Source: Haliclona indistincta (taxonomy: Eukaryota > Porifera > Demospongiae > Haplosclerida > Chalinidae). Taken from it: DNA of 64,000 bases. Location of the stretch: NCBI GenBank assembly GCA_964017065.1, contig OZ024785.1, positions 1,693,142 through 1,757,141 of the forward strand, written 5' to 3'. This document shows positions 53,501-64,000 of this stretch, piece by piece; within the stretch, counting starts at the first letter, position 1; each line of letters starts with the position of its first letter. Position numbers and translations under genes: made by a program. The notes beneath the pieces are model-generated. The model saw nothing but the letters and a program-made list of their open reading frames with translations. It was not told the DNA's origin and searched no databases.

Positions 53501-55644
53501 CTACCCCAGAGCAGCACATGAAGAACCTGGATGATGTCCTGACCCGATTAGAGGAAGCTGGACTTCGTCTCAAGCAAGAAAAATGCCAGTTTTTGCTACC
53601 TGAAGTGGAATACCTGGGTCATGTGTTGTCAGCAAATGGACTAAAACCGTCACAGAAGAACATCAGAGCAATCCTAGCAGCACCAACCCCGGAGAATGTC
53701 ACTCAGCTGAAATCCTTTCTGGGAATGGTTACCTATTATCTCAAATTCTTACCTAACCTTGCTGACACTCTCTCTCCCCTCTACTCTCTCTCTTACAGAA
53801 AGGCTCCAGTTGGAAGTGGGGTAAAGCACAACAGACTGCTTTCACTCATGTAAAGGAGCAACTGTCATCACCTGTGGTGTTAACGACATACGACCAGGAC
53901 AAAGAACTGCTTCTACAGTGTGATGCGTCGCCATATGGAGTGGGAGCAGTGCTAGCCCATAAAGAACAAGATGGCTCTGAGCGTCCTATAGCTTACTCAT
54001 CCCGCACGCTCGCTCCAGTAGAGAAGCGCTACTCTCAACTAGACAAAGAAGCACTAGCATTGATACATGGAGTCAAGAAATTCCATAGCTACATCTACGG
54101 TCGGAAGTTCACCCTAATTTCGGACCACAAGCCTCTTCAACACATCCTGGGAGAAAAGAAAGGTGTCCCTCAGATGGCATCTGCAAGACTTCAAAGATGG
54201 GCATTGCAGTTAGGAGCTTATGAGTACCACATACAGTACAAGCCTGGGAAAGAGAACTCAGTGGCAGACGCTCTAAGCCGACTTCCACTACCAGACTGCC
54301 CAGATACAGTGCCCCAACCAGGAGAAACAATCTGCTTGATCGAAAGCCTACAAGAAACACCAATCAACACCAAGCAAATTGCTAAGTGGACAGCTAGACA
54401 GTGGGCACCCAGTTCTGTCACGAGTTAGTAATCTGATAGAGAAAGGATGGACTGGTACCACTGATGATGATAACCTAGCACCATACAAGCAAAGACAGAA
54501 TGAGTTAAGTGTGGTGAAGGGATGTGTATTGTGGGGAAGCCGTGTTGTAGTACCAACAGCTGGGAGAGAGAAGGCACTACAAATGTTACACGAAGGACAC
54601 ATAGGAATGTCACGAATGAAGTCAAAAGCACGCAGTATGATATGGTGGCCTAAAATTGACCTGGAAATTGAGAAGCAATGCAAAGAATGCAACCCATGTC
54701 AACTAACACAGCACAACCCAGCTAGAACGCCATGTCAATCTTGGGATTTTCCCACTGAACCTTGGAGACGACCGCATGTGGATTATGCTGGTCCGTTTAT
54801 GGGGAAAATGCTACTCATTGTAGTGGACGCACACTCTAAATGGATTGATGTGGAAATTGTGAACTCAGCAACAGCGCCAGTCACAGTAGAGAAACTAAGA
54901 AAGATTTTCGCTACTCATGGACTACCTACTACAATTGTATCAGACAATGGAGCAGTATTCACCAGTGAAGAATTCGAGACATTCTTAAAGCGGAATGGAA
55001 TTCATCACATTCGGATCACACCTTACCACCCAGCCTCTAATGGACAAGCAGAACGTGCAGTGCAAACAGTTAAAGAAGGTCTGAAAAGAGGAAGTAACGG
55101 TACACTGGAAACAAAATTGAACAGATTTCTATTTCACTATCGTACCACACCACACTCGACAACAGGAGTTACTCCAGCTCAACTACTGTTAGGTCGAAAA
55201 CCACGAACACACCTGGATCTCATGCATCCTGATATAGCTACCGATGTACAGACAAAGCAAGACAAACAGATTGAAGACCGGAACAAAGGAACCAAGAAGC
55301 GAGAATTGGAGATCAATGACAGTGTGTATGTGAGAGACTTGCCCACTGGATCAACATGGATGCAAGGTAAAATCATTGCAAAAAGAGGTCCTCGCTCATA
55401 CTTAGTGGAGTTACCTGATGGTCGTGTTTTCCGTCGACACATTGACAATTTGAGAGATCGTTCTACAAGCAGTAATTCAGAAGAGAGAGAAGTAGATGAC
55501 AATGAGAATTGGTTAGACATTTCACAGACAGAAGACAATACAGAGTCAACAGAGACTGATCGTTTGCCAACCCCACCTCCACGGAGATCCACTCGAAACC
55601 GTCAACAAACAGACTGGTTCGCACCACTAGTACAACACACGTGA
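50502..55644 (+). pseudogene. gypsy gag-pol, disrupted by an insertion and frame changes
   Basis: Gag (MAAIHGSIGPF...) contains two zinc knuckles, CYRCGGTKHRASEC and CRACGKVGHIAKVC. The protease motif [12 protein letters not shown] at about 51390-51430 is cut by the 51438-52674 element. Pol resumes at 52675 and continues with reverse transcriptase (FSKVDLAHAYMQI, YIDDILV), RNase H (LQCDASPYGVGAVL), integrase (HEGHIGMSRMK..., CKECNPCQ; D-Y-A-G-P; SDNGAVF) and a chromodomain-like or basic tail. Frames change near 52910, 53800 and 54390. It is therefore non-functional as read, in contrast to its young-looking LTRs. Confidence 0.88.
51438..52674. mobile_element. TIR element inserted in the gypsy protease region
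   Basis: The ends AGCGGTTTCATG and CATGAAACCGCT are inverted repeats. TAC occurs on both sides (51435-51437, 52676-52678), and removing the element rejoins the protease frame. Nested within it (about 51605-52200) is another element with TTAACCCTTTAA-type ends, related to the sequence near 8070. Confidence 0.75.
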
Positions 55645-55857
55645 AAGACTCTCAAACTGTAGGAGGAAGGAGTGTAGTATCTCCCGTGAGAACATTGTTT
55701 GTGCTAAATTATGTTAATGTATAGAATGCTGACTGTGACACTTTTCTCTTATTTAAACCCTGCTTGTTTTGTACTCTCATGCTCTTCTTACTCTTGTATG
55801 CTGCTGTTGTTGGGTTATAATAAATCTTAGTTAACGCTGCTCCGCAAAGATACTACA

Positions 55858-56997
55858 ATGTATTAGCGTTCAAACCGGCACTGATATTTCGCCTGGTGAT
55901 GAATTTTATACGTCCAAAGACACTTAGATCTGCTATCTGGCGTTGCCCCATCTTACAGTAGCAAGGAGATTGCTCGAAATTGTTGCTAAAGTGACGAACC
56001 TGGAAACGGTGAAAATCGAGTTTCGTCATCTTCGTCTTCTTCTTTCTTCAGCGCGCCTAGCGCCTTTACGCGAGCGGTGCTGAGACCAAAACACTCACGA
56101 ACAGTCGTGAAATTCTCCTGGCAGGTGCCTTTTGAACTTTGTTTTTAGCGTAACGGCGATATAAATTCAGCGATTTCTCGATCGTGATCCATTGTCAACT
56201 AAGTGTTAGACGCCATTATTGTGATTGCGCAATACGCACGTGACCAAGCAGTGGTTAGCGCACGTGACCAGGCACTAACTTGAGTATCGTCGCGCCGTAT
56301 GGATCACGGAGAACACATAGTTTGCCTGGAGTCTTCGAATAACGGTAAGCTCGTATAGGATCACCATTCTGCGCTTGCCAGATAATTCCAACCGCCGTAC
56401 AGTTCTACAAGCAAGTGTGGGCGGGGCTCGTATCCACTGCATGCATGCATGCATGCATGCGTAGGCGAGCTGATATAACGATTATTTTAGCTACAATTTT
56501 AAAATTCTTAATAATAAAGAAAAGCCATCAGCAACAGGAACACTGAACCAATGGTGGAAGCAAAGACAGCTCAGTACGTGCATGATATTGAACTGCACTT
56601 CGCTGAAAAAGAAAAAAGGACACAAACAAGAAAATTAAAAAGATTTCTATCGAAATCAAAAGGATGTAGGGTTGTGAAATCTATCACTGGTCCACAATGT
56701 AAACTAACAAGGAACAAGCATGGAATGGTAACACGATTGACTTGCTAACAGACCATAGATCCGTGGCTGTACATAAGATCAGTATTTTGTCACAAGCTGA
56801 ATGCACGATCAACAGCAACTAGCTGAACTAGCTATAGCCAACCACAGCAGCCACTGATGTAGGGATCTATGGTCTGTTAGCAAGTCAATCGTGTTAGCAT
56901 TTCATGCTTGTTCCTTGTTAGTTTACATTGTGGACCAGTGGTAGATTTCACAACCTTACATCCTTTTGATTTCGATATAAATCTTTTTAATTTTCTT
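55858..56997. mobile_element. foldback element, target of the gypsy insertion
   Basis: It continues the family arm (TTAGCGTTCAAAC, TTATACGTCCAAAGACAC) interrupted at 50291/55858. It contains the inner inverted pair (56630-56760 against 56850-56990). A GCATGCAT microsatellite sits at about 56438-56462. No gene was seen. Confidence 0.75.
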
Positions 56998-57197
56998 GTA
57001 TACAGACGGACACAAACGCATAACCCTGGCGCATACTGCGCACGGGTAATAAGGTATTTATGATCAACAGCATTGCTATACCAAGGTTTGTGTGTATATG
57101 CTCATAATCAAGTTTTTCATTGGCATTGTATATAGAACAGGTGCTGCAGTATTGTGAGCTGTACATGTGGTGTTTTCTAAGCGGAATTAGAGCTGTC

Positions 57198-58286
57198 AGC
57201 ATGTCTTCTAAGAAGTTTGAACTTAAGGGAGACACTCTGAAGGCGTCAACATCTCAAAGCACGACTACAATTGACTGGGACCTTTATGTTATTTGTCAGA
57301 ATCTCTCATTTCTTCTTTACAATCAAAAAGGAAATCAGTTGGAAAAGGATACCATTCACTTGCTGAAAACCTAATGAAGTTCAAAGAACTAGGAAATCTA
57401 CCCAAAACCTTACAGTCTCAGTTAGACACAATTGACGAAGGACAAGGTATCGAAACAGCTCTAGTTACCAATAAGGCTAAGTGGCAAAAGACATGTGTAC
57501 TCCGCTACAACAACCAAATGTTACAACGAGCCATCAAGAGAGAGCGCGACCCAATAGATGATGATGAAGGTCAGCAACGCAAAAGCATTAGATTGAAGTC
57601 TTCACACAACCAAACTGAGGCCAAATATTGCTTTTTTTGTGGTAAAGAAGCTGGCAATGAAGGGTTGCATGAGGTGACAACAACTCAGGTGGAAAAATGT
57701 GCGCGTGAATGTGCTGAACTTACCGGCGACACCTTGCTTTTAGCAAAACTTGGTTCTAGTGACATGATAGCTTTGGAAGCAAAGTATCATATCAAATGTT
57801 TGTTAGCCCTGTACAACCAAGCAAGAAAAGTACGTAGCACACAACTAAAAACTGCCAATGAAGAAGATAAAATATTGGCTGTAGTATTCGCTGAGCTTGT
57901 AGTTTACATTGAAGATGCTCGTTCAAAAGAAAGCATTGCACCAGCATGACCAAACAGCAAGTGTACAGAGAGCTTTTGCAAGAGATGTCCGCTCATTAGT
58001 TACTGTCATCCAAGAGTTGGGAAATCCATTTGAAGAGATGAGTCAAGATATGCTGGTTCTTGATACCAAAGAGATTGCTAGTCCAAGTGTAGTGAAGACA
58101 GTTAATACTGCTGAACAAATCGGACAAGAACAGTTTAATGCATTTGTAAAGGAATGCTTAGTGGACAGAACAAAGCCAATCCATGATACAATTCACCGCA
58201 ATAAACTAGTTTTGTTCAACACTGCTGAGTCCAAGGCAACAAAAGGGAAGCAGCAACTAAGCTCGATGGACTCTTCGAGATGGTGA
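57198..58286 (+). pseudogene. transposon-associated zinc-binding protein gene, frameshifted
   Basis: Three frames follow one another: MSSKKFELKGD... from 57198, a second frame 57293-57949, and a third 57909-58286. The middle part has YCFFCGKEAG...LHEVTT, then CARECAELTGDTLLLAKLG and DMIALEAKYHIKCLLALYN. The last has ELGNPFEEM and IHDTIHRNKL. I recognise this as a repetitive protein family common in cnidarian, sponge and fish genomes, without a settled function. The frame changes near 57293 and 57930 imply a decayed copy. Confidence 0.6.
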
Positions 58287-59320
58287 CAGTGAAGAAGTTA
58301 CTAATGCTGCAACTGCACATACGCACAGAAAAAGTACAATTAGACTAGAATCAGAATAACAAATAATTATAGTTAAGTAGCTGTGTGTATGTATAAGCAA
58401 CATTATCATGTTTCCAGATAGTTCAATAAAAATTATTATTTATACTCGTTGGTGTGTACCCATGGGTTCCATACTGCCGAGGAACCCATGGGTTAACTAT
58501 TTTGTAGCTCAGAAAGCTCTAGGATCCAACAGCAAGACTGGCTTTCTGCACACTTTCGTTCGTTTACTAACCTGAATAAGCCAACTTTGTCGAGTACGCG
58601 AGTGATCATTGGTTGACCGCCCGAAGAACTGACAGCAACGGTAAGCCTCGCTGAGGCATACGTGTGGGTCCTGCAGTTTAGTTATGTAGCCTTTGCAGCT
58701 TAACAAACCTAGGTTGCAGTAGTTTGTCCAGCCATTCCGTGACCGGCGTCGTTCGTCACTGTCGAACGGTCCCGGCGTTTGTCTCGAGTAACGCGTTCTT
58801 TGCTAAGCTCCTCCCGACGAGCTTGGTTGATGCTCCAAACTTAGTCGTGCTTTTAGATGCTGCAAATAGTTCCCTTTACATGATTATGGCTGGTTTATTT
58901 TGTTGTCCACAAGTTCAAGACGCCATTTTTTCGCACTATTTGATTCATGAAACTTTAGTGCTATAAAATCGCCGCAATCTCTTCAAAGGCAACTTCGGCT
59001 TCACTCTCTGTGAAGCCAGCCTCTCCTCCTTTCGTACGGAGGGGTAAGTGGGAGGTAACTTTTTGAAGTCAGCTGACTTCCTGGAGGATATATATATTCC
59101 CCAGGAAGTGAGCGTGACTTCCTGGGCGATATATATATCCCCCAGGAAGTAGAACTACTTCCTGAGGGATATAAGTATTGCCCTGAAATCCGCAGTGTTT
59201 ATATTCCACTAGCGGTGCCTTTGATCTTAGAGCTTCCTGAGCTACAAATTATTATATAGATGTATGTTAAAACTTTGTCAAAACCCATAACTTCGAAGTG
59301 TGTTTGTTTGCCAGTCCCAG
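58287..59320. other. intergenic region with small hairpins
   Basis: 58452-58496 is a perfect hairpin with arms ACCCATGGGTTCC. 59075-59185 has four or five copies, in both orientations, of a CTTCCTGGGGGATATAT motif. The ORFs at 58509-58966 have no recognised domain. Confidence 0.5.
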
Positions 59321-59735
59321 CTCTCCAGCAGACAGTACCACCAGGAGGTGTTGCTGTGTGTCCTCTCAGCACTGTGCAGTACACCTGTGTGGCTGATAAT
59401 AGCTTGGTGTGGAGAGAATTTGGTTCACCAAGTGGGGTTACGTACTCCACGGTATCTGGTGTCAATGTTAGTGGCATTAATACGGGAGTATTCACTACTG
59501 TACTAACTGATATCAGTGGTGGTAACACACTCACATCAACAGCTACTATAGACAGTGTTAACCTGACAGATGATGGAAGGAATGTTTCTTGCCATGATAT
59601 AAGTGGTACTTTTAACCAGCAAGCTCGTACAGTCCGTGTGGCAAGTATGATCATGTAACTATGAAATGTATAAATTTTACTACTCTCATACAGCAGGTAT
59701 ACCACTGGCTCCTAGTAGTGTATCTATTGGTGGTG
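59321..59735 (+). CDS. Ig-like domain gene fragment interrupted by a retrotransposon
   Basis: The exon 59321-59644 is 324 bp with phase 1 at both ends, the usual layout of an extracellular module exon. It encodes an Ig-like fold: the Cys in VQYTC, the aromatic VWREF core, and DDGRNVSCHDISG with the second Cys after the D-x-G-x-x-x-C signature. The next exon starts at about 59694 in matching phase (TGIPLAPSSVSIGG), like the linker into an FN3 or further Ig module. After about 14 codons it runs into the LTR of the BEL/Pao element. It is probably part of a cell-surface receptor or adhesion protein. The upstream exons were not found. Confidence 0.6.
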
Positions 59736-62700
59736 TGGGCGCAGAGTAGGCTCACACTAAGAAATTGGGCAACCCTAAAATCGCAACGATCGCGAGTAAG
59801 TAGATTGGCGGTGTATCCAAACTTTAATGTAATTCAGCAGATAGAACAATGGAGAGAGAGAGTGAGAGAATGAACAACAGAACTGGTTTTTATAGGAATA
59901 CACAGAAATCTAATATTAGAATGATAAAGATAGTAACGAACAGTCATGAGATTAGTTAATGAGTTGAGTGTGAATCCATTGGCGCCAACATACCGCCCCT
60001 CCAAAGACGGAATGTCTTTCGTCAGTTACGTGTGAATGATAGCAATATTGATTCACTGTCAGCAGGTAAGAGTATGGCTAGTCTGGTGACTGGACGTTTG
60101 TACTTGCCATCGACAGTCTTCACAGTTGCTACTCGAACAAGTTTGTCTTTACCGGGATGGATTTCTACGACCTTTCCCAAAGGCCATTTGGTGGGAACAA
60201 GATGATCTTCTTGGAGGATGACAATATCTCCCACAGACAAATTGCGTGATGGATGATGCCACTTTGTGAATCTGTTAATTAGTGTCAAATATTCATTTGA
60301 CCACCTTTGCCAAAAGTGTTGTGTGATAGTCTGACAAAGCTGCCATCGTCGAGGAAGTGAAATGGAAAGAGATCTTACACCTGGTTCATCAGGCAGAGCT
60401 TGCAGAGGCTTCCCAATCAGGAAATGGCCGGGAGTAAGTGCTTCAATGCTGTCACTGTCTGGCAGAGTGGTGAGTGGGCGGCTATTTAGACATGCTTCTA
60501 TCTGAGACAATATTGTCACGGCTTCTTCAAAAGTGAGCTTCATATTGCGAGTAACTGTCTTGAGATGACGTTTTGTCGACTTTACAGCTGCCTCCCAGAG
60601 TCCACCAAAGTGAGGGGAACTAGGAGGATTGAATTTCCATTCAATCTTCTGATCAGTGAGGAATCGGGAAATACTTTGCTGGGTGTCATCCTTTTCCAGG
60701 AAGTGGTAGAGTTCTTTGATCTCTCTATCTGCTCCAACGAAATTGGTGCCATTGTCACTCCACATGAGAGTGGGTAGTCCACGACGAGATACGAAGCGGC
60801 GCAAACAACTTAAGAAAGCCTCTGTAGTTAGATCACTAACAAGCTCTAGATGAACAGCTTTTACTGCAAGGCAAACAAACACACAGATGTATGTCTTGAC
60901 TACAGTAGGCTTACGTACATATCCATGTTTTACCAACAGCGGTCCAGCATAGTCTACACCAACTTTGTCAAACACAGAACTGGGTGTTATTCTCTCAACT
61001 GGCAACTGGCCGAGTAGTTGTGGTCGTGGTCTCATAGCAGATTTGCGACATGTGACGCAGGAGCGAGTGATGGCTCTAATAGTGTTTCTTCCTCTCACAA
61101 TGTGGTAATGTTGTGATAGAGATGCTGCAAGTAGTGTGGGTCCAGCGTGAGATAGTCTCTGATGTTCTGTCCATATGAGTGATTTGACCACTGGATGCTT
61201 GCCACTCAGGATAATAGGATGTCTTGTGTCATAGGAGACGTTGCTGAGTTCCCTTCTTCCACCGACACGTAATAGACCTACGGAATCAAGAAAGGGATGT
61301 AGAGAGAGGATTGAGCTAGAGCGGCTTAAGCGTTTCTTCTTCTCGAGAGAGGTTATCTCAGTAAGATAATACTCATGTTGCATTGCCTTCAGCCAGTAGT
61401 GCTCAGCGTTTAACAATTCTGAAGTGGTCAAATATTTGTTGCAGGTGTTTCTTTTCACGGCGTCACGGCAGTTTTCAGTAAATCTCATGATCCTGGCAGT
61501 GACACGTTTGAGTTTCTTGAAGTCTGAGTATCTATCAAGGGGGAAAATCGTTTCATTCTGAACTGAGCTGGCTATGAGAGTGACGTCCCTCTCTTCTTCT
61601 GAAACAGTGATGGGAAGGTGAGAATAGTGCGGCCAGTAATCTGGTGATTGTTGCAGCCATTTAGGTCCTTTCCACCAGATGTGATGAGTGATGAGCTCTG
61701 AAGGGAGCAGTCCTCGAGAAGCACAGTCAGCAGGGTTTTCTCCAGTTGGCACGTATTTCCAATGGCTCGGAGGAATGAGGTCGACAATTGCTGAGACTCG
61801 ATTTCCTACGAATGTCTTGAACTTTCGTGGCGAACCATCCAACCAACTGAGTACGATTGTGCTGTCACACCAAGCATGAACATGAGAGAGTGGGATTTCC
61901 AAGGCTTTGCTAGTGTGATGTAGTAACTGGGCTAGAAGCTTGGCTCCGCAGAGTTCCAAGCGCGGAATTGTTTGCCTTTTGAGAGGAGCCACCTTTGCTT
62001 TAGAAATGACAAGGGCACTTTGGATAAGTGTGCGTGAGGTTGCTCTGAGATAGATCACAGCGGCATAGGCAGACTCAGATGCATCACAGAAACCATGCAG
62101 TTCTAGCGTTACAGCTTTACCAGCACAATTGGAGTAACAGCGTGGGATCCTAACCTCTGCTAACAAATGGAGTTCACTCTTCCAGGTACACCAGGCGTCA
62201 CAAATGCTTGAAGGTAGACTATCATCCCAGTCCACATTTTGTTCCCAGCATCGCTGAAGCAGGATCTTGGCAATGATCATCACGGGTGAAAACCAACCGA
62301 GCACATCAAAGGTCTTCGCGACATCTGACACGAGCATTCTCTTTGTGAGTTCAACCTGGGAGGGAAGAGAAGGATCAAGAGAGGAGATAGAGATTGAGAG
62401 TGTGTCCGAAGCATGGTTCCACACAATACCGAGAGCTTTGGTGCATGGATCAACCTCAATCGTGATCGTCTGAAAATCAGGATCTTTGAGTTCAGAAGGA
62501 ATGGAATTAAGAACTGCGGGATCAGAGGAGTGCCATTTGCGTAGAAGAAAACCGCCACGACTGAAAAGAGATTGTAATTGCTTCTGAATGTTGATGGCCT
62601 CGGCTACGGTGTCAGCTCCGGTCAGACAGTCATCAACATAGAAGGAGCTGAATGCTATCTTTGCAGCCAACGGATATTCATGAGCAAGATCTTGAGCATT

Positions 62701-64000
62701 CTGTTTTAGACTCATGTTGGCAGCAAAGGAAGATGCAGACACACCAAATGTTATTCTGGTCATTCGATAATCAATCAGGGGTTCCGTGGTGTTCTCTCGC
62801 CATACAAAGCGATGTAGATCTTTATCTTCTGGCACTAGCTTCACTGCTCGATACATCTTGCTTACGTCTGCAGACAAAGCTACGCGGTGACAGCGGAAAC
62901 GGAGTAGTACATCGATGAGTGGTGGGTGTACAGTTGGACCAATCATCAAGGTGTCATTGAGTGAGACTCCTGTTGATGTTTTTGCAGAGGCGTCAAACAC
63001 AACTCTGAGTTTGGTTGTAGTACTTTGCTCCTTCTTGACAGCGTGCATTGGAAGGTAGAAGGTTTTGGCTGTTTCCTTGCCCATATCAATAGATGGCACA
63101 GGTTCTGCGTGACCAAGAGTAAAATACTCCTTTACAACCTTGGCAAATGGCTCAAATTCTTTACGATTGCGGAGTGATTTTTCCAAGGAGGTGAATCTTC
63201 TCACAGCTTGGTATCTTGATTCTCCAAGAGATTTAGCATCAGGTTTTTTAGGCAGAGGTATGACGAATGTCCCATCCTTCAAGCGACGGTGATTGTCTTT
63301 GAAGTGTTGAACTACAGCTTTCTCTTCAAGAGAGTAGGCATCTTCTGGTTTGAACGCTTCTTCTATCTCCCAGAATTTTCTCAGAAGTGTATCTGTGGAA
63401 GAGACAGAGATGTGACAGGTTATCTCGTGCTTAGTTGGCATGTCAAATAGACGAGTTCTTCCTGCGAGTACCCAGCCAAACTTAGTATTCCAAGCGGAAG
63501 GTGTGTCGGTAGGACCAACGCGTCGACCATCCAGCATTACTAGTCCACAGACGTCAATACCCAGCAGTATGTCAACTCTACCAGGCTCGTTGAATTGGGG
63601 ATCAGCAAGTTGTAATCCTTTAATGTGTTTCCAGTGCTGATGATGGATGACAGGTTGTAGTGGTAGCTCAGACGTGATCTTCTGGATGGTGAGGGCAGTT
63701 ACAGACATCTTGTCATTTGGAGAGAATAAAGGTGAAAGTTGAAGAGAAACTGTAGAACGAGATGAACCTCCGGTGCTCCCAGCTACTCCGGCAACCGTCA
63801 CATTATTTGGCGTCCTGTGCAATCGTAGTGACTGAGCAATTCGTTCTGTTACTAGCGAGACAGTAGATCCAGTGTCTAGTAGAGCTCTGGCTTTTATGGT
63901 GTTACCATTTGGACTTTGTACCAAGACTTGACAGGTCATCAAAAGGGAGGTTGATTTTTCTTCAGTAGCAACGTTGGATGAAACAACGGTTTCAGAGCGC
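59736..64000 (-). mobile_element. BEL/Pao LTR retrotransposon, running off the window
   Basis: On the minus strand the pol ORF ends at 60022 and is followed by a purine tract (TTTGGAGGGGCGG) and TGTTGGCGCCAATGG at 59990, the start of the 3' LTR. The LTR end is not certain; 59736 is my estimate, from where the Ig-gene exon stops. Gag and the 5' LTR are beyond 64000. Confidence 0.8.
60022..64000 (-). CDS. BEL/Pao pol polyprotein, partial, open to the window edge
   Basis: One long uninterrupted frame of more than 1,300 codons. In order: an aspartic protease (ALLDTGSTVSLVTE), a reverse transcriptase with VVFDASAKT, SADVSKMYRAV and the catalytic FYVDDCLTG, RNase H (HGFCDASESAYAAV, IPRLELCGAKLL), an integrase with the zinc region (HAGPTLLAASLS..., CVTCRKS) and catalytic D..D..E segments (VDYAGPL, SDNGTNF, FGGLWEAAVKS), and the C-terminal W-x-R-W...VGDIVIL domain seen in Pao elements. 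It ends with ILLSFTRN and a stop. The frame is open upstream of the internal Met at 63942, so the true start lies outside the window. An intact frame suggests a recently active copy. Confidence 0.93.
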   Translation of the reverse strand, partial: RSETVVSSNVATEEKSTSLLMTCQVLVQSPNGNTIKARALLDTGSTVSLVTERIAQSLRLHRTPNNVTVAGVAGSTGGSSRSTVSLQLSPLFSPNDKMSVTALTIQKITSELPLQPVIHHQHWKHIKGLQLADPQFNEPGRVDILLGIDVCGLVMLDGRRVGPTDTPSAWNTKFGWVLAGRTRLFDMPTKHEITCHISVSSTDTLLRKFWEIEEAFKPEDAYSLEEKAVVQHFKDNHRRLKDGTFVIPLPKKPDAKSLGESRYQAVRRFTSLEKSLRNRKEFEPFAKVVKEYFTLGHAEPVPSIDMGKETAKTFYLPMHAVKKEQSTTTKLRVVFDASAKTSTGVSLNDTLMIGPTVHPPLIDVLLRFRCHRVALSADVSKMYRAVKLVPEDKDLHRFVWRENTTEPLIDYRMTRITFGVSASSFAANMSLKQNAQDLAHEYPLAAKIAFSSFYVDDCLTGADTVAEAINIQKQLQSLFSRGGFLLRKWHSSDPAVLNSIPSELKDPDFQTITIEVDPCTKALGIVWNHASDTLSISISSLDPSLPSQVELTKRMLVSDVAKTFDVLGWFSPVMIIAKILLQRCWEQNVDWDDSLPSSICDAWCTWKSELHLLAEVRIPRCYSNCAGKAVTLELHGFCDASESAYAAVIYLRATSRTLIQSALVISKAKVAPLKRQTIPRLELCGAKLLAQLLHHTSKALEIPLSHVHAWCDSTIVLSWLDGSPRKFKTFVGNRVSAIVDLIPPSHWKYVPTGENPADCASRGLLPSELITHHIWWKGPKWLQQSPDYWPHYSHLPITVSEEERDVTLIASSVQNETIFPLDRYSDFKKLKRVTARIMRFTENCRDAVKRNTCNKYLTTSELLNAEHYWLKAMQHEYYLTEITSLEKKKRLSRSSSILSLHPFLDSVGLLRVGGRRELSNVSYDTRHPIILSGKHPVVKSLIWTEHQRLSHAGPTLLAASLSQHYHIVRGRNTIRAITRSCVTCRKSAMRPRPQLLGQLPVERITPSSVFDKVGVDYAGPLLVKHGYVRKPTVVKTYICVFVCLAVKAVHLELVSDLTTEAFLSCLRRFVSRRGLPTLMWSDNGTNFVGADREIKELYHFLEKDDTQQSISRFLTDQKIEWKFNPPSSPHFGGLWEAAVKSTKRHLKTVTRNMKLTFEEAVTILSQIEACLNSRPLTTLPDSDSIEALTPGHFLIGKPLQALPDEPGVRSLSISLPRRWQLCQTITQHFWQRWSNEYLTLINRFTKWHHPSRNLSVGDIVILQEDHLVPTKWPLGKVVEIHPGKDKLVRVATVKTVDGKYKRPVTRLAILLPADSESILLSFTRN

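Larger units (their letters stand above)
50292..55857 (+). mobile_element. Ty3/gypsy LTR retrotransposon with near-identical LTRs
   Basis: The LTRs at 50292-50476 and 55673-55857 (185 bp each) start TGTAGTATCT and end AGATACTACA. I see only one difference between them (CTCTGCT against CGCTGCT). ATGTA flanks the element on both sides as a 5-bp target duplication. A primer-site-like TTGGCGACGAGGAT follows the left LTR, and a purine tract (GGAGGAAGGAG) precedes the right one. It inserted into a foldback element (AATGTATTAGCGTTC at 55855). Confidence 0.95.

Noticed and set aside
1..64000. tRNA or rRNA genes
   Set aside because: I saw no convincing cloverleaf with A and B boxes or rRNA core sequence, but I could not run a covariance search.

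Overview
The window looks like genomic DNA of an early-branching animal, most likely a demosponge such as Amphimedon. This is inferred from AT-rich DNA, short GT-AG introns, a Roco (ROC-COR) GTPase, a two-Death-domain protein, a phase 1-1 Ig-like exon and dense metazoan transposons. Species identity was not tested.

The main result is a minus-strand Roco gene that I can model from a start codon at 49104 to a stop at 13839. Its 3' end is ordinary: a ROC exon, a large ROC-COR exon and a last exon, all joining in phase. Upstream lie four arrays (A 16469-18055, B 23168-25349, C 27651-33298, D 46802-48823) of a unit about 88 bp long, 79 copies by hand count. On the minus strand each unit is a pyrimidine tract, a 3' splice site (usually ATCAG), exactly three bases, then a 5' splice site (usually GTGAGT or GTAAGT). 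The flanks are nearly invariant and the three bases vary. Read as one-codon exons they contain no stop codon and encode a helix-prone peptide rich in E, A, L, K and R. They start in phase from a 9-codon first exon and end in phase through a 9-nt and a 15-nt exon at the ROC exon. I propose that about 80 residues of this protein are encoded one codon per exon. I know of no described precedent. Transcript data are needed to prove it.

The arrays are broken by transposon insertions that fall inside the roughly 85-nt introns. These are an 18.1-23.1 kb TIR element that carries a complete three-exon membrane-protein gene, two related 10-bp-TSD elements at 25.4-27.6 and 28.3-29.3 kb, a composite at 29.7-32.9 kb, a 13.4-kb nest at 33.4-46.8 kb (a degenerate Ty3/gypsy copy and part of a BEL/Pao element), and a 0.6-kb element at 47.7 kb.

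Elsewhere, 1-13.8 kb holds the 3' end of a two-Death-domain gene (3005-4658, minus) among foldback elements and MITEs. The 50.3-55.9 kb stretch is a second gypsy element with almost identical LTRs but a disrupted polyprotein. A transposon-associated ORF pair lies at 57.2-58.3 kb. An Ig-domain gene at 59.3 kb is cut by a BEL/Pao retrotransposon whose long pol ORF runs off the right edge of the window.
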